Notes: generated by a model not told the origin, from the sequence alone. A DNA stretch of 64,000 nucleotides from Pseudomonas hefeiensis (GCF_030687835.1 NZ_CP117449.1:992001-1056000), one strand, 5' to 3'; positions 1 through 10,025 are shown, counted from the stretch's first letter. Translations and numbers: made by a program.

Positions 1-247
1 CAGCTCTGTTCAGTGCCGGTAAAACGGCCTGTAAATGGAGCCATAAGCGCAGCCTCGTCAGGCTAACTTGCTGATTTTGCAGACCCTGACGAACAGCCGT
101 ATCAGGGAGGTGGACGTCTTCACGGGGCGAAAGGTTCCCACGTAAAGGGGCATTTGGCCACCCCGGATGTGCCCAATGGTTCGGTTCCTGGCACAAGTTG
201 AGCTATAATCGCCGCCCTTTTTTGAATCACCTGCCAGGCGATTTCCC
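1..247. other. Upstream region of prfC, no gene recognised
   Basis: I see no convincing coding sequence here. A minus-strand frame runs across it into prfC but has no family resemblance and is antisense to prfC. The last 70 bases look like the prfC promoter and leader. Confidence 0.5.
180..209 (+). promoter_or_regulatory. Candidate prfC promoter
   Basis: A perfect TATAAT at 204-209 lies 38 bases upstream of the prfC start codon. The best -35 match (TTCGGT, 180-185, spacing 18) is weak, so the -10 box carries the call. Confidence 0.4.
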
Positions 248-1831
248 ATGACCAAACAGGCCGCCGAAGTCGCGAAACGCCGCACTTTCGCCATTATTTC
301 CCACCCCGATGCCGGTAAGACCACCATCACTGAAAAGCTCTTGCTGATGGGCAAGGCGATTGCAGTGGCCGGCACGGTGAAATCTCGCAAGTCCGACCGC
401 CATGCCACCTCCGACTGGATGGAAATGGAAAAACAACGGGGTATTTCCATTACCACGTCGGTCATGCAGTTCCCGTATCGCGATCACATGATCAACCTGC
501 TCGATACCCCGGGCCACGAAGACTTCTCCGAAGACACCTATCGCACCCTGACTGCGGTGGACTCGGCGCTGATGGTCCTCGACGGCGGTAAAGGCGTCGA
601 GCCACGGACCATCGCCCTGATGGATGTCTGCCGGCTGCGGGACACGCCGATTGTCAGCTTCATCAACAAACTGGACCGTGACATCCGCGACCCGATCGAA
701 CTGCTCGACGAGATCGAAGCGGTCCTGAAGATCAAGGCCGCGCCGATCACCTGGCCGATCGGCTGCTACCGTGACTTCAAGGGCGTGTACCACCTGGCCG
801 ACGACTACATCATCGTCTACACCGCCGGGCATGGTCATGAACGCACCGAAACCAAAATCATCGAGAAGCTCGACTCCGACGAGGCCCGCGCCCACCTGGG
901 CGATGAGTACGAGCGTTTTGTCGAGCAACTGGAGCTGGTGCAGGGCGCCTGCCATGAATTCAACCAGCAGGAGTTCCTCGACGGCCAACTGACGCCGGTG
1001 TTCTTCGGTACTGCGTTGGGCAACTTTGGTGTGGACCACGTACTCGACGCCGTGGTCAATTGGGCGCCGCGCCCGCTGCCGCGCGTGGCCAACGAGCGCA
1101 CCGTAGAACCGGTGGAAGAGAAGTTCACCGGCTTTGTGTTCAAGATCCAGGCGAACATGGACCCCAAGCACCGCGACCGCATTGCGTTTATGCGCATCTG
1201 TTCCGGCAAATACGAAAAAGGCATGAAGATGCGCCACGTGCGCACCGGCAAGGACGTGCGCATCGGCGACGCCCTGACGTTCTTCTCCTCGGAACGCGAG
1301 CAACTGGAAGAAGCCTTTGCCGGTGACATCATCGGCCTGCACAACCATGGCACCATCCAGATCGGCGACACCTTCACCGAAGGCGAAGTCCTGAGCTACA
1401 CCGGCATCCCGCACTTCGCCCCGGAGCTGTTCCGCCGCGTGCGCCTGAAGGATCCGCTCAAGTCCAAACAACTGCGCCAGGGCCTGCAGCAACTGGCCGA
1501 GGAAGGCGCCACCCAGGTGTTCTTCCCGACCCGCAGCAACGACATCATCCTCGGCGCCGTCGGTGTGCTGCAGTTCGACGTCGTCGCCAGCCGCTTGAAA
1601 GAGGAATACAAGGTCGAGTGCTCCTACGAGCCCATCACCGTATGGTCCGCCCGCTGGGTCGATTGCGCCGACAAGAAGAAATTCGAAGAGTTTTCCAACA
1701 AGGCCGTGGAAAACCTCGCGCTCGACGGCGGTGGTCACCTGACCTACCTGGCGCCGACCCGGGTCAACCTGGCGCTGATGGAAGAACGCTGGCCGGATGT
1801 GAACTTCCGTGCGACCCGTGAGCATCACTAA
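248..1831 (+). CDS. prfC: Peptide chain release factor 3
   Basis: RF3 is a translational GTPase that speeds release of RF1/RF2 from the ribosome after termination. The 527-residue product has the usual family length. It shows the G1 P-loop ([12 protein letters not shown], about residues 19-30), the G3 motif [11 protein letters not shown] and the G4 motif NKLD, followed by the EF-Tu-like domain 2 and the RF3-specific C-terminal domain. The ATG at 248 follows an AGGCGA ribosome-binding site. The gene stands alone and is closed by an intrinsic terminator just downstream. Confidence 0.97.
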   Translation: MTKQAAEVAKRRTFAIISHPDAGKTTITEKLLLMGKAIAVAGTVKSRKSDRHATSDWMEMEKQRGISITTSVMQFPYRDHMINLLDTPGHEDFSEDTYRTLTAVDSALMVLDGGKGVEPRTIALMDVCRLRDTPIVSFINKLDRDIRDPIELLDEIEAVLKIKAAPITWPIGCYRDFKGVYHLADDYIIVYTAGHGHERTETKIIEKLDSDEARAHLGDEYERFVEQLELVQGACHEFNQQEFLDGQLTPVFFGTALGNFGVDHVLDAVVNWAPRPLPRVANERTVEPVEEKFTGFVFKIQANMDPKHRDRIAFMRICSGKYEKGMKMRHVRTGKDVRIGDALTFFSSEREQLEEAFAGDIIGLHNHGTIQIGDTFTEGEVLSYTGIPHFAPELFRRVRLKDPLKSKQLRQGLQQLAEEGATQVFFPTRSNDIILGAVGVLQFDVVASRLKEEYKVECSYEPITVWSARWVDCADKKKFEEFSNKAVENLALDGGGHLTYLAPTRVNLALMEERWPDVNFRATREHH

Positions 1832-1850
1832 GCGCTGAGCTATACCCCAA

Positions 1851-1880
1851 AACCCCGCACCGAAAGCTGCGGGGTTTTTT
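1851..1880 (+). terminator. Intrinsic terminator of prfC
   Basis: AACCCCGCA pairs with TGCGGGGTT across a short loop and is followed by a run of T. It lies 20 bases after the prfC stop. Confidence 0.85.
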
Positions 1881-1906
1881 ATTTCCGCCTGGGCACCACC
1901 AATCCC

Positions 1907-2408
1907 CTGTGGGAGCAAAGCTTGCTCGCGATAGCGGAGTGTCAGTCGGTCCCAATGTTGCTGACCCACCGCCATCGCGAGCAGGCTCGCTCCCACACTG
2001 GAACTTCGGCGGGCAAAAAAATTATGCTCGACACAGATTCCCTGTGGGAGCAAAGCTTGCTCGCGATAGCAGATTGTCAGGCAATTCAGTGGTGGCTGAC
2101 CCACCGCCATCGCGAGCAGGCTCGCTCCCACACTGGAACTTCGGCGGGCAAAAAAATTATGCTCGACACAGATTCCCTGTGGGAGCAAAGCTTGCTCGCG
2201 ATAGCAGAGTGTCAGGAAATTCAGTGGTGGCTGACCCACCGCCATCGCGAGCAGGCTCGCTCCCACACTGGAACTTCGGCGGGCAAAAAAAATTGTGTTT
2301 GGCATAGATCCGTCTGTGGGAGCAAAGCTTGCTCGCGATAGCGCTGGGACAGCTTGTGAAGATGTTGAATGTGCCTTCGCCATCGCGGGCAAGCCTTGCT
2401 CCCACAAG
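1907..2408. repeat. Tandem array of four REPIN-like units
   Basis: Each unit starts with CTGTGGGAGCAAAGCTTGCT and ends with an inverted partner containing CGAGCAGGCTCGCTCCCACA. Unit starts are at 1907, 2042, 2177 and 2314, a period of about 135 bases. The first three share the same linker (ACTGGAACTTCGGCGGGC and an A-run); units 2 and 3 are nearly identical. The fourth has a different interior and a CGGGCAAGCC-type right half. The pattern indicates whole-unit tandem duplication. Long open frames across the array are artefacts of the repeat. Confidence 0.85.
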
Positions 2409-2600
2409 GTTTCTGGGGTGGGTTGGTAAGCAAACTCAGTTCATAACCGTTCGGGATAAACGTTATGCGAAACCATTCTGTCAGCGGACGGCATTTCTGC
2501 CTGCGCATGGGCGTCTTATCTGAGGAACCGACCGTTCAGAAGCAGCGTTTCCTGAACGCCGTCAGGCTTGGGCTTTAACCAGAAAAAAAGGGAATCGGCT

Positions 2601-2843
2601 ATGAACACATTTCTACGCGCGATGATTTTGCTGAAGGTTTTGCTGATGCTGTCCCTCGGTTCATCAGCGGCCTGGGCCGAATGCGATGAGCATGAAAAAC
2701 AAGCGGCGAACGGGCAAGTGGCGCAGGGCGAATGGATGCTCGCTGCCAATGAAGAACAGCAACCCGGCGATCAGGATGATGACGACTCGACGATTGATGA
2801 CCCTGATGCCGACGATGGTGATGAGGGTGATAGCCAGACGTAG
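2601..2843 (+). CDS. Small secreted acidic protein, unknown function
   Basis: An 80-residue product starts at the ATG at 2601 after a purine-rich AAAGGGAA stretch. Residues 1 to about 26 form a typical signal peptide (basic start, Leu-rich core, SSAAWA before the predicted cleavage). The mature part is about 54 residues and ends in a strongly acidic tail with DDDD and repeated Asp-Pro/Asp-Asp patterns. I do not recognise a family. The acidic tail might bind cations, but this is inference only. It stands alone between a REPIN array and the end of the dpp operon. Confidence 0.6.
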   Translation: MNTFLRAMILLKVLLMLSLGSSAAWAECDEHEKQAANGQVAQGEWMLAANEEQQPGDQDDDDSTIDDPDADDGDEGDSQT

Positions 2844-2860
2844 GGTTCAGACCACAAAAA

Positions 2861-2902
2861 AACCCTTCCGGCCGATTGATGTTTGATCGGAGGGAAGGGG
2901 TT
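2861..2902 (-). terminator. Terminator of the dpp operon
   Basis: AACCCTTCC...GGCCGAT pairs imperfectly with ATCGG...GGAAGGGGTT. Read on the minus strand, the hairpin is followed by seven or more T (A-run at 2855-2860 on the plus strand), so it mainly serves the minus-strand dpp transcript. It also closes the small plus-strand gene that ends at 2843. Confidence 0.75.
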
Positions 2903-2937
2903 AGTTGTGTTCCAGCCTTATAGACCAAGGCGGTCAA

Positions 2938-2985
2938 TTTGGGGCCGTTGCGCGCCCCAGCGGGGATAAACCCCCTCGCCACAGG
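2938..2985. repeat. Single REP unit (GGGGATAAA...CCTCGCCAC family)
   Basis: One half of the second REP family in this window, with GCGCCCCAGCGGGGATAAA followed by CCCCCTCGCCACAGG. There is no inverted partner nearby. It lies between the dppF stop and the operon terminator. Confidence 0.7.
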
Positions 2986-3008
2986 GGCGCGCTTGGTCCT
3001 TTACGGGT

Positions 3009-3989
3009 TTACGCCGCGCCGTCGAGGAACTGCTCGGCGTGGTGACACGCCACTTGGCGGTTGTCGAGCAGGCGCAGGGCCGGTTCTTCAGTTTGGCAGC
3101 GCTCGGTGGCGTACGGGCAGCGCTTGTGGAAGGCACAGCCGGACGGTGGGTCGAGCGGGTTGGGCAGTTCGCCGACGATCTTGATTTTCGGCTTGTTCGG
3201 GTCCGGGTGGATGGTCGGTGTGGCCGACAGCAGCGCCTGGGTGTAGGGATGCAGCGGACGGCTGTAGATGGACTCGTTAGGGCCCATTTCCACCGGGCGA
3301 CCGAGGTACATCACCATTACGTCGTCGGCCACGTGTTGCACCACGGCCAGGTTGTGGGAAATGAACACATAGGCGGTGTTGAATTCCTGCTGCAGATCCA
3401 TGAACAGGTTCAGCACCTGAGCCTGGATCGACACGTCCAGCGCCGATGTCGGTTCGTCCGCCACCAGCACCTTGGGTTGCAGCATCATGGCGCGGGCCAG
3501 GGCGATGCGCTGGCGCTGACCGCCGGAGAACATGTGCGGGTAGCGCTGGTAATGCTCGGGACGCAGGCCCACCTGCTTCATCATCGCCTGGACTTTTTCC
3601 CGCCGCTCGGTGGCCGACAGGTTGGTGTTGATGAGCAAAGGCTCGGCCAGTTGATCACCGACTTTCTGCCGTGGGTTGAGGGACGCATACGGGCTCTGGA
3701 ACACCATCTGCACGTCTTTGCGCAACTGCTTGCGTTCGGCCTTGTTCGCGCCGGCCACTTCCTGGCCGGCGATTTTCAGGGAGCCGGTGGACGGTTCCTC
3801 GATCAGCGTCAGGGCTCGGGCAAGGGTGGATTTGCCGCAACCGGATTCGCCCACCACGGCCAGGGTCTTGCCAGCTTCGAGTTCGAACGACACGCCGTTG
3901 AGGGCGCGCACGGTCGCATGGCCCTTGAACATGCCACGGGACACTTCGTAATGACGGGTCAGGTCACGGGCGGTAAGTACGACGGCCAT
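3009..3989 (-). CDS. dppF: Dipeptide ABC transporter ATP-binding protein DppF
   Basis: One of two ATPases that power the inner-membrane DppBC channel for dipeptide import. The 326-residue protein has Walker A (GESGCGKST), the signature FSGGQRQRIALARAM, Walker B (VLVADEPTSALD) and the H-loop (FISHNLAVV). The C-terminal oligopeptide-transporter extension has clustered cysteines (CAFHKRCPYATERC), a typical Fe-S-like motif of this subfamily. The ATG at 3989 overlaps the dppD stop as ATGA, so it is preferred over the GTG one codon upstream. It is the last gene of the operon. Confidence 0.95.
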   Translation of the reverse strand: MAVVLTARDLTRHYEVSRGMFKGHATVRALNGVSFELEAGKTLAVVGESGCGKSTLARALTLIEEPSTGSLKIAGQEVAGANKAERKQLRKDVQMVFQSPYASLNPRQKVGDQLAEPLLINTNLSATERREKVQAMMKQVGLRPEHYQRYPHMFSGGQRQRIALARAMMLQPKVLVADEPTSALDVSIQAQVLNLFMDLQQEFNTAYVFISHNLAVVQHVADDVMVMYLGRPVEMGPNESIYSRPLHPYTQALLSATPTIHPDPNKPKIKIVGELPNPLDPPSGCAFHKRCPYATERCQTEEPALRLLDNRQVACHHAEQFLDGAA

Positions 3990-4957
3990 CACGCCACCTC
4001 CTGGTTCAACGGGTAGAAGCAGCGGGCGAGGCTGGCGGCTTTCGGGTCAAGGTTGGGGCGCTGCTGACGGCAGTTGTCCTGCACATACGGGCAGCGCGGC
4101 GAGAGCAGGCAGCCCTGCGGACGGTCGTAGCGACCGGGGACGATACCCGGCAGCGTCGCCAGGCGCTCGGCGCCCATGCTGTGTTCCGGAATCGCCGCCA
4201 GCAGCGCTTCGCTGTACGGGTGGGCCGGGATGTCGAACAGCTCGGGGACCTTGCCCACTTCCACCGCCTGGCCGGCGTACATCACGCACACGCGCTGGGC
4301 GGTTTCAGCCACCACGGCCAGGTCATGGGTGATCAACACCAGGCCCATGTTCTGCTCTTTTTGCAGGGCCAGCAGCAGGTCCATGATCTGCGCCTGGATG
4401 GTCACGTCCAGGGCGGTGGTCGGTTCGTCGGCGATCAACAGTTTCGGCTCGCCGGCAATGGCCATGGCAATCGCCACGCGCTGGCTCATGCCGCCGGACA
4501 GTTGATGGGGGTAGGCGTTCATGCGACTGGCGGCGCCCGGGATTTCGACTTTCTCCAGCAGTTCGATGGCGCGCTGGCGGGCGGCCTTGCCGGACATCTT
4601 CAGGTGCAGGCGCAGCACTTCTTCGATCTGGAAACCCACGGTGTAGCTGGGGTTGAGCGCGGTCATCGGATCCTGGAACACCATCGCCAGGTCCTTGCCG
4701 ACGATCTGCCGACGCTGGCGGTTGCTCAGCTTGAGCATGTTCTTGCCATCGAAGTTCAGCGCGTCGGCGGTAACGATGCCTGGGTGCTCGATCAGGCCCA
4801 TCAGCGCCATCATGGTCACGGATTTACCCGAGCCCGATTCACCGACGATGGCCAGGACTTCACCCTTTTCCACGGTCAGGTCCAGACCGTCGACCACCGG
4901 CACGGCGGTGGCGTCGCCGAAGCGAACGTTGAGATTCTTGATTTCTAGCAGTGACAT
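3989..4957 (-). CDS. dppD: Dipeptide ABC transporter ATP-binding protein DppD
   Basis: Partner ATPase of DppF. The 322-residue protein has Walker A (GESGSGKSV), the signature [14 protein letters not shown], Walker B ([12 protein letters not shown]) and the C-terminal Cys-rich oligopeptide-transporter extension ([14 protein letters not shown]). The ATG at 4957 is chosen because GAGGAG sits just before it; a longer open frame reaches 5002 but overlaps dppC. Translation is probably coupled to dppF through the ATGA overlap. Confidence 0.95.
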   Translation of the reverse strand: MSLLEIKNLNVRFGDATAVPVVDGLDLTVEKGEVLAIVGESGSGKSVTMMALMGLIEHPGIVTADALNFDGKNMLKLSNRQRRQIVGKDLAMVFQDPMTALNPSYTVGFQIEEVLRLHLKMSGKAARQRAIELLEKVEIPGAASRMNAYPHQLSGGMSQRVAIAMAIAGEPKLLIADEPTTALDVTIQAQIMDLLLALQKEQNMGLVLITHDLAVVAETAQRVCVMYAGQAVEVGKVPELFDIPAHPYSEALLAAIPEHSMGAERLATLPGIVPGRYDRPQGCLLSPRCPYVQDNCRQQRPNLDPKAASLARCFYPLNQEVA

Positions 4958-4967
4958 GGGAATCTCC

Positions 4968-5879
4968 TCAGGCGGCATTCTTGAGTTTCGGGTCCAGCGC
5001 ATCGCGCAAACCGTCGCCCATCAGGTTGATTGCCAGCACGCTGAGCAAAATGGTCAAGCCAGGCAGACTCACCACCCACCAGGCGCGTTCGATGTAGTCC
5101 CGGGCCGAAGCCAGCATGGTGCCCCACTCCGGGGTTGGCGGCTGGACGCCCAGGCCGAGGAAGCCCAGGGCGGCGGCGTCGAGGATTGCCGAGGAAAAGC
5201 TCAAGGTTGCCTGCACGATCAGCGGCGCCATGCAGTTGGGCAGCACGGTGATGAACATCAGGCGCGGCAGGCCGGCACCGGCCAGGCGGGCGGCGGTCAC
5301 GTAGTCACGGTTGAGTTCGCCCATCACCGCGGCGCGGGTCAGGCGCACGTAGGACGGCAGCGACACGATGGCGATGGCGATCACGGTGTTGATCAGGCCA
5401 GGGCCGAGGATGGCGACAATCGCCACGGCCAGCAGCAGCGAGGGCAAGGCCAGCATGATGTCCATCAAACGCATGATGGTCGGGCCGAGCAGACGCGGGA
5501 AAAACCCGGCGAACAGCCCCAGCAGGATGCCCGGAATCAGCGACATCACCACCGACGACAAACCGATCAGCAGCGACAGGCGCGAACCCTGGATCAGTCG
5601 CGACAGCAAGTCGCGGCCCAGTTCGTCGGTGCCCAGCAGGAACTGGATTTGCCCGCCTTCAAGCCACACCGGTGGCGTCAGCAAAAAGTCGCGGTACTGC
5701 TCGCTCGGGTCATGGGGGGCGACCCACGGGGCGAAGAGCGCGCAGAACACGATCAGGGTCATGAACATCAGCCCGGCCACGGCGCCCTTGTTGCGGGAGA
5801 ACGCATGCCAGAATTCTTTGTACGGGGACGGGTACAGCAGGCTTTGATCGACTGCTACCGAGGTAGTTGGAGTACTCAT
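4968..5879 (-). CDS. dppC: Dipeptide ABC transporter permease DppC
   Basis: Inner-membrane channel subunit of the Dpp importer. The 303-residue protein has an N-terminal extension, a first membrane helix around residues 35-55, a periplasmic loop, and then the BPD_transp_1 core with the EAA-type ATPase contact region ([17 protein letters not shown]). The ATG at 5879 gives an N-terminus normal for DppC (about 300 residues). It lies 10 bases after dppB and 10 bases before dppD, in one operon. Confidence 0.93.
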   Translation of the reverse strand: MSTPTTSVAVDQSLLYPSPYKEFWHAFSRNKGAVAGLMFMTLIVFCALFAPWVAPHDPSEQYRDFLLTPPVWLEGGQIQFLLGTDELGRDLLSRLIQGSRLSLLIGLSSVVMSLIPGILLGLFAGFFPRLLGPTIMRLMDIMLALPSLLLAVAIVAILGPGLINTVIAIAIVSLPSYVRLTRAAVMGELNRDYVTAARLAGAGLPRLMFITVLPNCMAPLIVQATLSFSSAILDAAALGFLGLGVQPPTPEWGTMLASARDYIERAWWVVSLPGLTILLSVLAINLMGDGLRDALDPKLKNAA

Positions 5880-5889
5880 GGTTTTGATC

Positions 5890-6900
5890 TCAGCGCTGGT
5901 GACGGATACGTGGGTTGGCAAAGCCGTAGAGCACGTCCACGACGAAGTTGACCAGAATCACCAGGCAGGCGATTAACAGGATGCCGTTCTGCACCACGGG
6001 ATAGTCCCGGGCGCCGATGGCTTCGATCAGCCACTTGCCGATGCCCGGCCAGGAGAAGATCGTTTCGGTCAGGACCGCACCGGCCAGCAGTGTGCCGACT
6101 TGCAGGCCGACCACGGTCAGCACCGGGATCAGCGCGTTGCGCAGGCCATGCACGAATACCACTCGCGACGGCGACAGGCCCTTGGCGCGCGCAGTGCGGA
6201 TGTAGTCTTCGCGCAGCACTTCGAGCATCGAGGAGCGGGTCATGCGGGCGATCACCGCCAGCGGAATAGTACCCAGCACGATGGCCGGCAGGATCAGGTG
6301 GTGCAGGGCGTCGAGGAACGCGCCCGGCTCATCGGCCAGCAGCGTGTCGATCAGCATGAAGCCGGTTTTCGGCTCGATGTCGTACAACAGGTCGATGCGC
6401 CCCGACACCGGTGTCCAGCCCAGGGACACCGAGAAGAACATGATCAGGATCAGGCCCCACCAGAAGATCGGCATCGAATACCCCGCCAGGGAGATGCCCA
6501 TCACCCCATGGTCGAACAGGGATCCTCGCTTGAGTGCCGCGATCACCCCGGCCAAAAGGCCCAGGATACCGGCGAACAACAGGGCGGCCAGGGACAGTTC
6601 CAGGGTCGCGGGAAACAGGGAACTGAACTCGGTCCAGACGCTTTCGCGGGTGCGCAGCGATTCGCCGAGATCGCCCTGGGCCAGTTTGCCGATGTAGTCC
6701 AGGTACTGGGCATACAGCGGTTTGTTCAGGCCAAGGCGTTCCATTGCCTGAGCGTGCATTTCGGGATCGACCCGACGTTCGCCCATCATCACTTCCACGG
6801 GGTCGCCGGGGATCATGCGAATCAACGCGAAAGTCAGCAAGGTGATGCCGAAAAACGTGGGGATCAATAATCCCAGTCGGCGGGCAATAAAACTAAACAT
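5890..6900 (-). CDS. dppB: Dipeptide ABC transporter permease DppB
   Basis: Second channel subunit. The 336-residue protein starts with the classic first helix (MFSFIARRLGLLIPTFFGIT), has the GDPVEVMMGERRVDPE segment after it, and carries the EAA loop (YIRTARAKGLSPSRVVFVHG) before the last helices. It is the first membrane gene after the third dppA gene and is separated from it by 74 bases. Confidence 0.95.
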   Translation of the reverse strand: MFSFIARRLGLLIPTFFGITLLTFALIRMIPGDPVEVMMGERRVDPEMHAQAMERLGLNKPLYAQYLDYIGKLAQGDLGESLRTRESVWTEFSSLFPATLELSLAALLFAGILGLLAGVIAALKRGSLFDHGVMGISLAGYSMPIFWWGLILIMFFSVSLGWTPVSGRIDLLYDIEPKTGFMLIDTLLADEPGAFLDALHHLILPAIVLGTIPLAVIARMTRSSMLEVLREDYIRTARAKGLSPSRVVFVHGLRNALIPVLTVVGLQVGTLLAGAVLTETIFSWPGIGKWLIEAIGARDYPVVQNGILLIACLVILVNFVVDVLYGFANPRIRHQR

Positions 6901-6974
6901 CTTAAGGTGTACCTCATCAGCCGGTTAGGCGTGCCCGACAGCTCCTGGATAAGAGTTGCCGGGCGTTTTCTTAT

Positions 6975-8570
6975 CTACTTCACCTGGGTGGTGGCGAAGT
7001 TATTGGTCGTAAGCGGGCTAATCACATAGCCCTCTACGTTCTTGCGCATTGCGGTAAACATTCGGGTGTGGGCCATGCTGATCCATGGCTGGTCCTGGTT
7101 GAAAAGCACCTGGGCCTGTTCATAGAGCTTGGTGCGCTCCTCTGGGTTCACTGTGGCGCGGGCCTGGTCGATCAGCGCCTGGAACTTCTCATTGCACCAG
7201 CGCGCGTAGTTTTCGCCGTTCTTGGCCGCTTCGCAACTGAGCATAGGCGTCAGGAAGTTATCCGGGTCGCCGTTATCGCCCGCCCATCCGGCGGAAACCA
7301 TGTCGTGCTCGCCGTTCTTGGCGCGCTTGAGCATTTCGCCCCACTCCATCACGCGGATGTCGACCTTGATCCCGACTTTCGCCAGGTCGGCCTGCATCAT
7401 CTGCGCGCCGAGCATCGGGTTGGGGTTGGTCGGGCCGCCGCCGTTACGGGTGAACAGAGTGAACACGGTGCCTTCCGGTACGCCGGCTTCCTTGAGCAGT
7501 TGACGGGCCTTGTCCAGGTCCCGAGGCGGGTTTTTCAAATCATGATTGAAGCCCAGCAGCGTCGGCGGGTACGGGTTGACCGCCACGGTGGCGTTGCCCT
7601 TGCCAAACAGCGCGTTGACGTAGGCTTCCTTATCGAAGGCCAGGTCGATGGCTTTGCGCACCCGCACATCGCTCATGTATTTGTGGCTGGTGTTCAGGGC
7701 GGTGTAGGAGACGGTCATCGCGTCCAGTTCCGCGACCTTCAGGTTGGGATCTTTTTTGATGCTCGGAATATCGTCGGGTTTGGGGTACAGCGCGATCTGG
7801 CACTCGTTGGTCTTGAGCTTTTGCATGCGCACGTTGTTGTCGGTGGCGATGGCCAGGATCAGCGCATCAGCCGGTGGCTTGCCACGGAAGTAATCCGGGT
7901 TGGCCTTGAAACGAACCTGGGCATCCTTGTTGTAGCGCTGGAAAATGAATGGGCCGGTGCCGATCGGCTTGCTGTTGAGGTCGCCGGTCTTGTTTGCCTT
8001 GAGCAACTGGTCGGCGTATTCGGCCGGGTAGATCGAGGAGAAGGCCATGGCGATGTCCGCCAGAAATGGCGCTTCGCGGCGGGTCAGGCTGAACTTGACC
8101 GTGTGCTCGTCGACTTTCTCGACGCTTTTGAGCAGCTCTTTGAAGCCCATGCTTTCAAAGTAGGGGAAGCCTACGCTCGACAGCTTGTGCCATGGATGAT
8201 TCGGGTCCAGCTGGCGCTGGAAACTCCAGACCACGTCGTCGGCATTCATGTCGCGGGTCGGCTTGAAATAATCGGTGGTGTGGAACTTGACGCCTTTGCG
8301 CAGATGAAACGTGTACGTCAGGCCGTCGTCACTGATGTCCCAGGATTCGGCCAGGGCCGGAATCACTTCGGTGGTGCCGGGCTTGAAGTCGGCCAGGCGA
8401 TTGAAGATGGTTTCTGCCACGGCATCGGCAGTGACTGCAGTCGTGTACTGGACCATGTCGAAGCCTTCCGGGCTGGCTTCTGTGCAAACCACCAGGGGTT
8501 TGGCCGTGGCGCCTACGGCGACACTCAGCAACGCAGCGGCGATGGCTGCGCGTAGGGGATTCATGTTCAT
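6975..8570 (-). CDS. dppA: Dipeptide-binding periplasmic protein, DppA paralog nearest dppB
   Basis: SBP family 5 solute-binding protein that captures peptides in the periplasm for DppBCDF. The 531-residue product has a signal peptide ending near GATAKP, the family N-terminus LVVCTEASPEGFD, and late features shared by the three paralogs here (WAGDNGDPDNFL, CNEKFQALIDQA). The ATG at 8570 is taken because GAGG is seven bases upstream; TTG at 8576 and ATG at 8564 are alternatives. It is the most divergent of the three paralogs. The arrangement porin-dppA-dppBCDF matches P. aeruginosa PA4501-PA4506 as I recall it. Confidence 0.93.
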   Translation of the reverse strand: MNMNPLRAAIAAALLSVAVGATAKPLVVCTEASPEGFDMVQYTTAVTADAVAETIFNRLADFKPGTTEVIPALAESWDISDDGLTYTFHLRKGVKFHTTDYFKPTRDMNADDVVWSFQRQLDPNHPWHKLSSVGFPYFESMGFKELLKSVEKVDEHTVKFSLTRREAPFLADIAMAFSSIYPAEYADQLLKANKTGDLNSKPIGTGPFIFQRYNKDAQVRFKANPDYFRGKPPADALILAIATDNNVRMQKLKTNECQIALYPKPDDIPSIKKDPNLKVAELDAMTVSYTALNTSHKYMSDVRVRKAIDLAFDKEAYVNALFGKGNATVAVNPYPPTLLGFNHDLKNPPRDLDKARQLLKEAGVPEGTVFTLFTRNGGGPTNPNPMLGAQMMQADLAKVGIKVDIRVMEWGEMLKRAKNGEHDMVSAGWAGDNGDPDNFLTPMLSCEAAKNGENYARWCNEKFQALIDQARATVNPEERTKLYEQAQVLFNQDQPWISMAHTRMFTAMRKNVEGYVISPLTTNNFATTQVK

Positions 8571-8604
8571 CGGCAATCCTCTGCAATCGGTTCAATGGCA
8601 AAAA

Positions 8605-8637
8605 CCGAACGACCGACCTCGTGAGTCGGCCGTTCGG
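8605..8637 (-). terminator. Terminator of the OprD-type porin gene
   Basis: CCGAACGACCGAC pairs with GTCGGCCGTTCGG (one G.T or mismatch position). The minus-strand RNA then runs into five T. It lies between the porin stop and the dppA leader, so the downstream dppA-dppF genes may be transcribed partly by read-through. Confidence 0.8.
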
Positions 8638-8645
8638 TGGAGGGT

Positions 8646-10025
8646 TTAGAGAATGTTGAACGGGATGGTGGTGACCAGGCGGAATTCGTTGATGTTGCCA
8701 TCAGCCTGGTTTTCGCTGGCGCGGTGCGTGGTGTAGGTCGCGCGTACCGCGGTAGCTTTCAGCGGCCCGCTTTGTACGGCGTAAGACGCCCCGATGCCGT
8801 ATTCGTAATGATGCTCACCGTCCATGGCTCTCACGTCGGTATAGCCGGTGCTGTTGTAATGCGTCCCGTCGATGCCCCAGCCGCGGGCCTGATAGATGTT
8901 GAATTTCAGGCCCGGCACACCGTATTCAGCCATGTTCAGACCATAGGCGATCTGGAAGGATTTCTCGTTCGGGCCGTTGAAGTCCGACAGCAGGGAGTTG
9001 GCCAGGTAGATGCCGTTGGTTTCGTTCAGGTAGTCGAAGTACTCGTTACCGTCCACTTCCTGGTATGAGAACGTCAGGCTGTGGGCCTGGTGCGTCAGAC
9101 CAAACGACAGGGAGTAGGTGTTGTTGTCGATATCACCCAGTTTGCTTTTGCCCGAATCCACAGTCCTGTAGTAGTTCAGGCCGGTGGTCAGGCTCAGCAC
9201 CGAGCTGTCGCCCAATTCGTGGCTGGCGCCGAAGTAGTATTGGTTCCACAGGTCTTCGGCCTGGGTGCCCCACAGGCTGGTGGTGAGGCTGGCGAACGGC
9301 TGGTAAGTGATACCGGCGGTGTTCACATGATCAGCTTCGGCCAAGGAACTGCCGTATCCGGAGCGGAACTTGGCGAGGCTTTGCTCGGTACGGGGAGAGC
9401 TGCGGTCGAAGGTCGCGACGTCGAATGCCAGGTTTTCCAGTTCTTCGCTGTGCAGGCTCACGCCCTGGAAGCTTGAAGGCAGGGCACGGTTGCCGATGAC
9501 GTCGACCATCGGGCTGCTGAAGTTTTGACGACCGGCGGTCAGGGTGGTGTTGGAAACCCGCGCCTTGACGTTCGCCAGACCCAGTTTGCTCCACTGGTCG
9601 ACGGCGTCGCCGTCGGAGTGCGCCAGGGTCCGGTTGGAACCGCCCATGATGTCATCGTGATCACCGAGCAACGCGATCGCGTTGTAGGCGGCGACTTCGG
9701 TGCTGAAGCCGACGGTGCCCTGGGTAAAGCCGGAGGTGTAGTTCAGGATGGTGCCTTGAACCCAGTTGGTCCGGCGCGAATCGCTGCGTGTAACGCCGTC
9801 GCGCGTATAGCTGAAGGCGCTACCGCGGCGTCGCAATTCGTTGGAATACCAGTTGCGAGTGCTGCCGCTGACCGACTGTCCTTCTACGAAACCGGTGGCT
9901 TCGGATTGAGCACTGGTGGTCTTGACGGTCACCGGATTGAACGCCTGGCTCTGCGATTCTGCGTACGCCGTGGCGGTGACGCTGCTGATGGCCAAGGCCA
10001 GTAACGCGGTGCTGCTCAGTTTCAT
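8646..10025 (-). CDS. opdP: OprD-family outer-membrane porin, OpdP-like
   Basis: Substrate-specific 18-stranded outer-membrane channel. The 459-residue product begins with a signal peptide (LALAISSVTATAYA) and contains OprD-family signatures: GFVEGQSVSGSTRNWYSNEL near the N-terminus, TAGRQNFSSPMVDVIGNRALPSSFQGVSL in the barrel (written here as an overall pattern of TAGRQ, then N-R-LP-SFQG), and FRLVTTIPFNIL at the C-terminus. Its place between dppA genes suggests the peptide porin OpdP. Specificity within OprD is inferred from context only. GGAG precedes the ATG at 10025. Confidence 0.88.
   Translation of the reverse strand: MKLSSTALLALAISSVTATAYAESQSQAFNPVTVKTTSAQSEATGFVEGQSVSGSTRNWYSNELRRRGSAFSYTRDGVTRSDSRRTNWVQGTILNYTSGFTQGTVGFSTEVAAYNAIALLGDHDDIMGGSNRTLAHSDGDAVDQWSKLGLANVKARVSNTTLTAGRQNFSSPMVDVIGNRALPSSFQGVSLHSEELENLAFDVATFDRSSPRTEQSLAKFRSGYGSSLAEADHVNTAGITYQPFASLTTSLWGTQAEDLWNQYYFGASHELGDSSVLSLTTGLNYYRTVDSGKSKLGDIDNNTYSLSFGLTHQAHSLTFSYQEVDGNEYFDYLNETNGIYLANSLLSDFNGPNEKSFQIAYGLNMAEYGVPGLKFNIYQARGWGIDGTHYNSTGYTDVRAMDGEHHYEYGIGASYAVQSGPLKATAVRATYTTHRASENQADGNINEFRLVTTIPFNIL

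Noticed and set aside
227..2407. 726-codon minus-strand open frame opposite prfC
   Set aside because: It is antisense to prfC and continues through the REPIN array. High GC third positions create long antisense frames throughout this window.
1907..2408. Regularly spaced repeats resembling a CRISPR array
   Set aside because: The repeated unit is about 135 bases, contains its own inverted REP pair, and the linkers are near identical rather than unique spacers. No cas genes are nearby.
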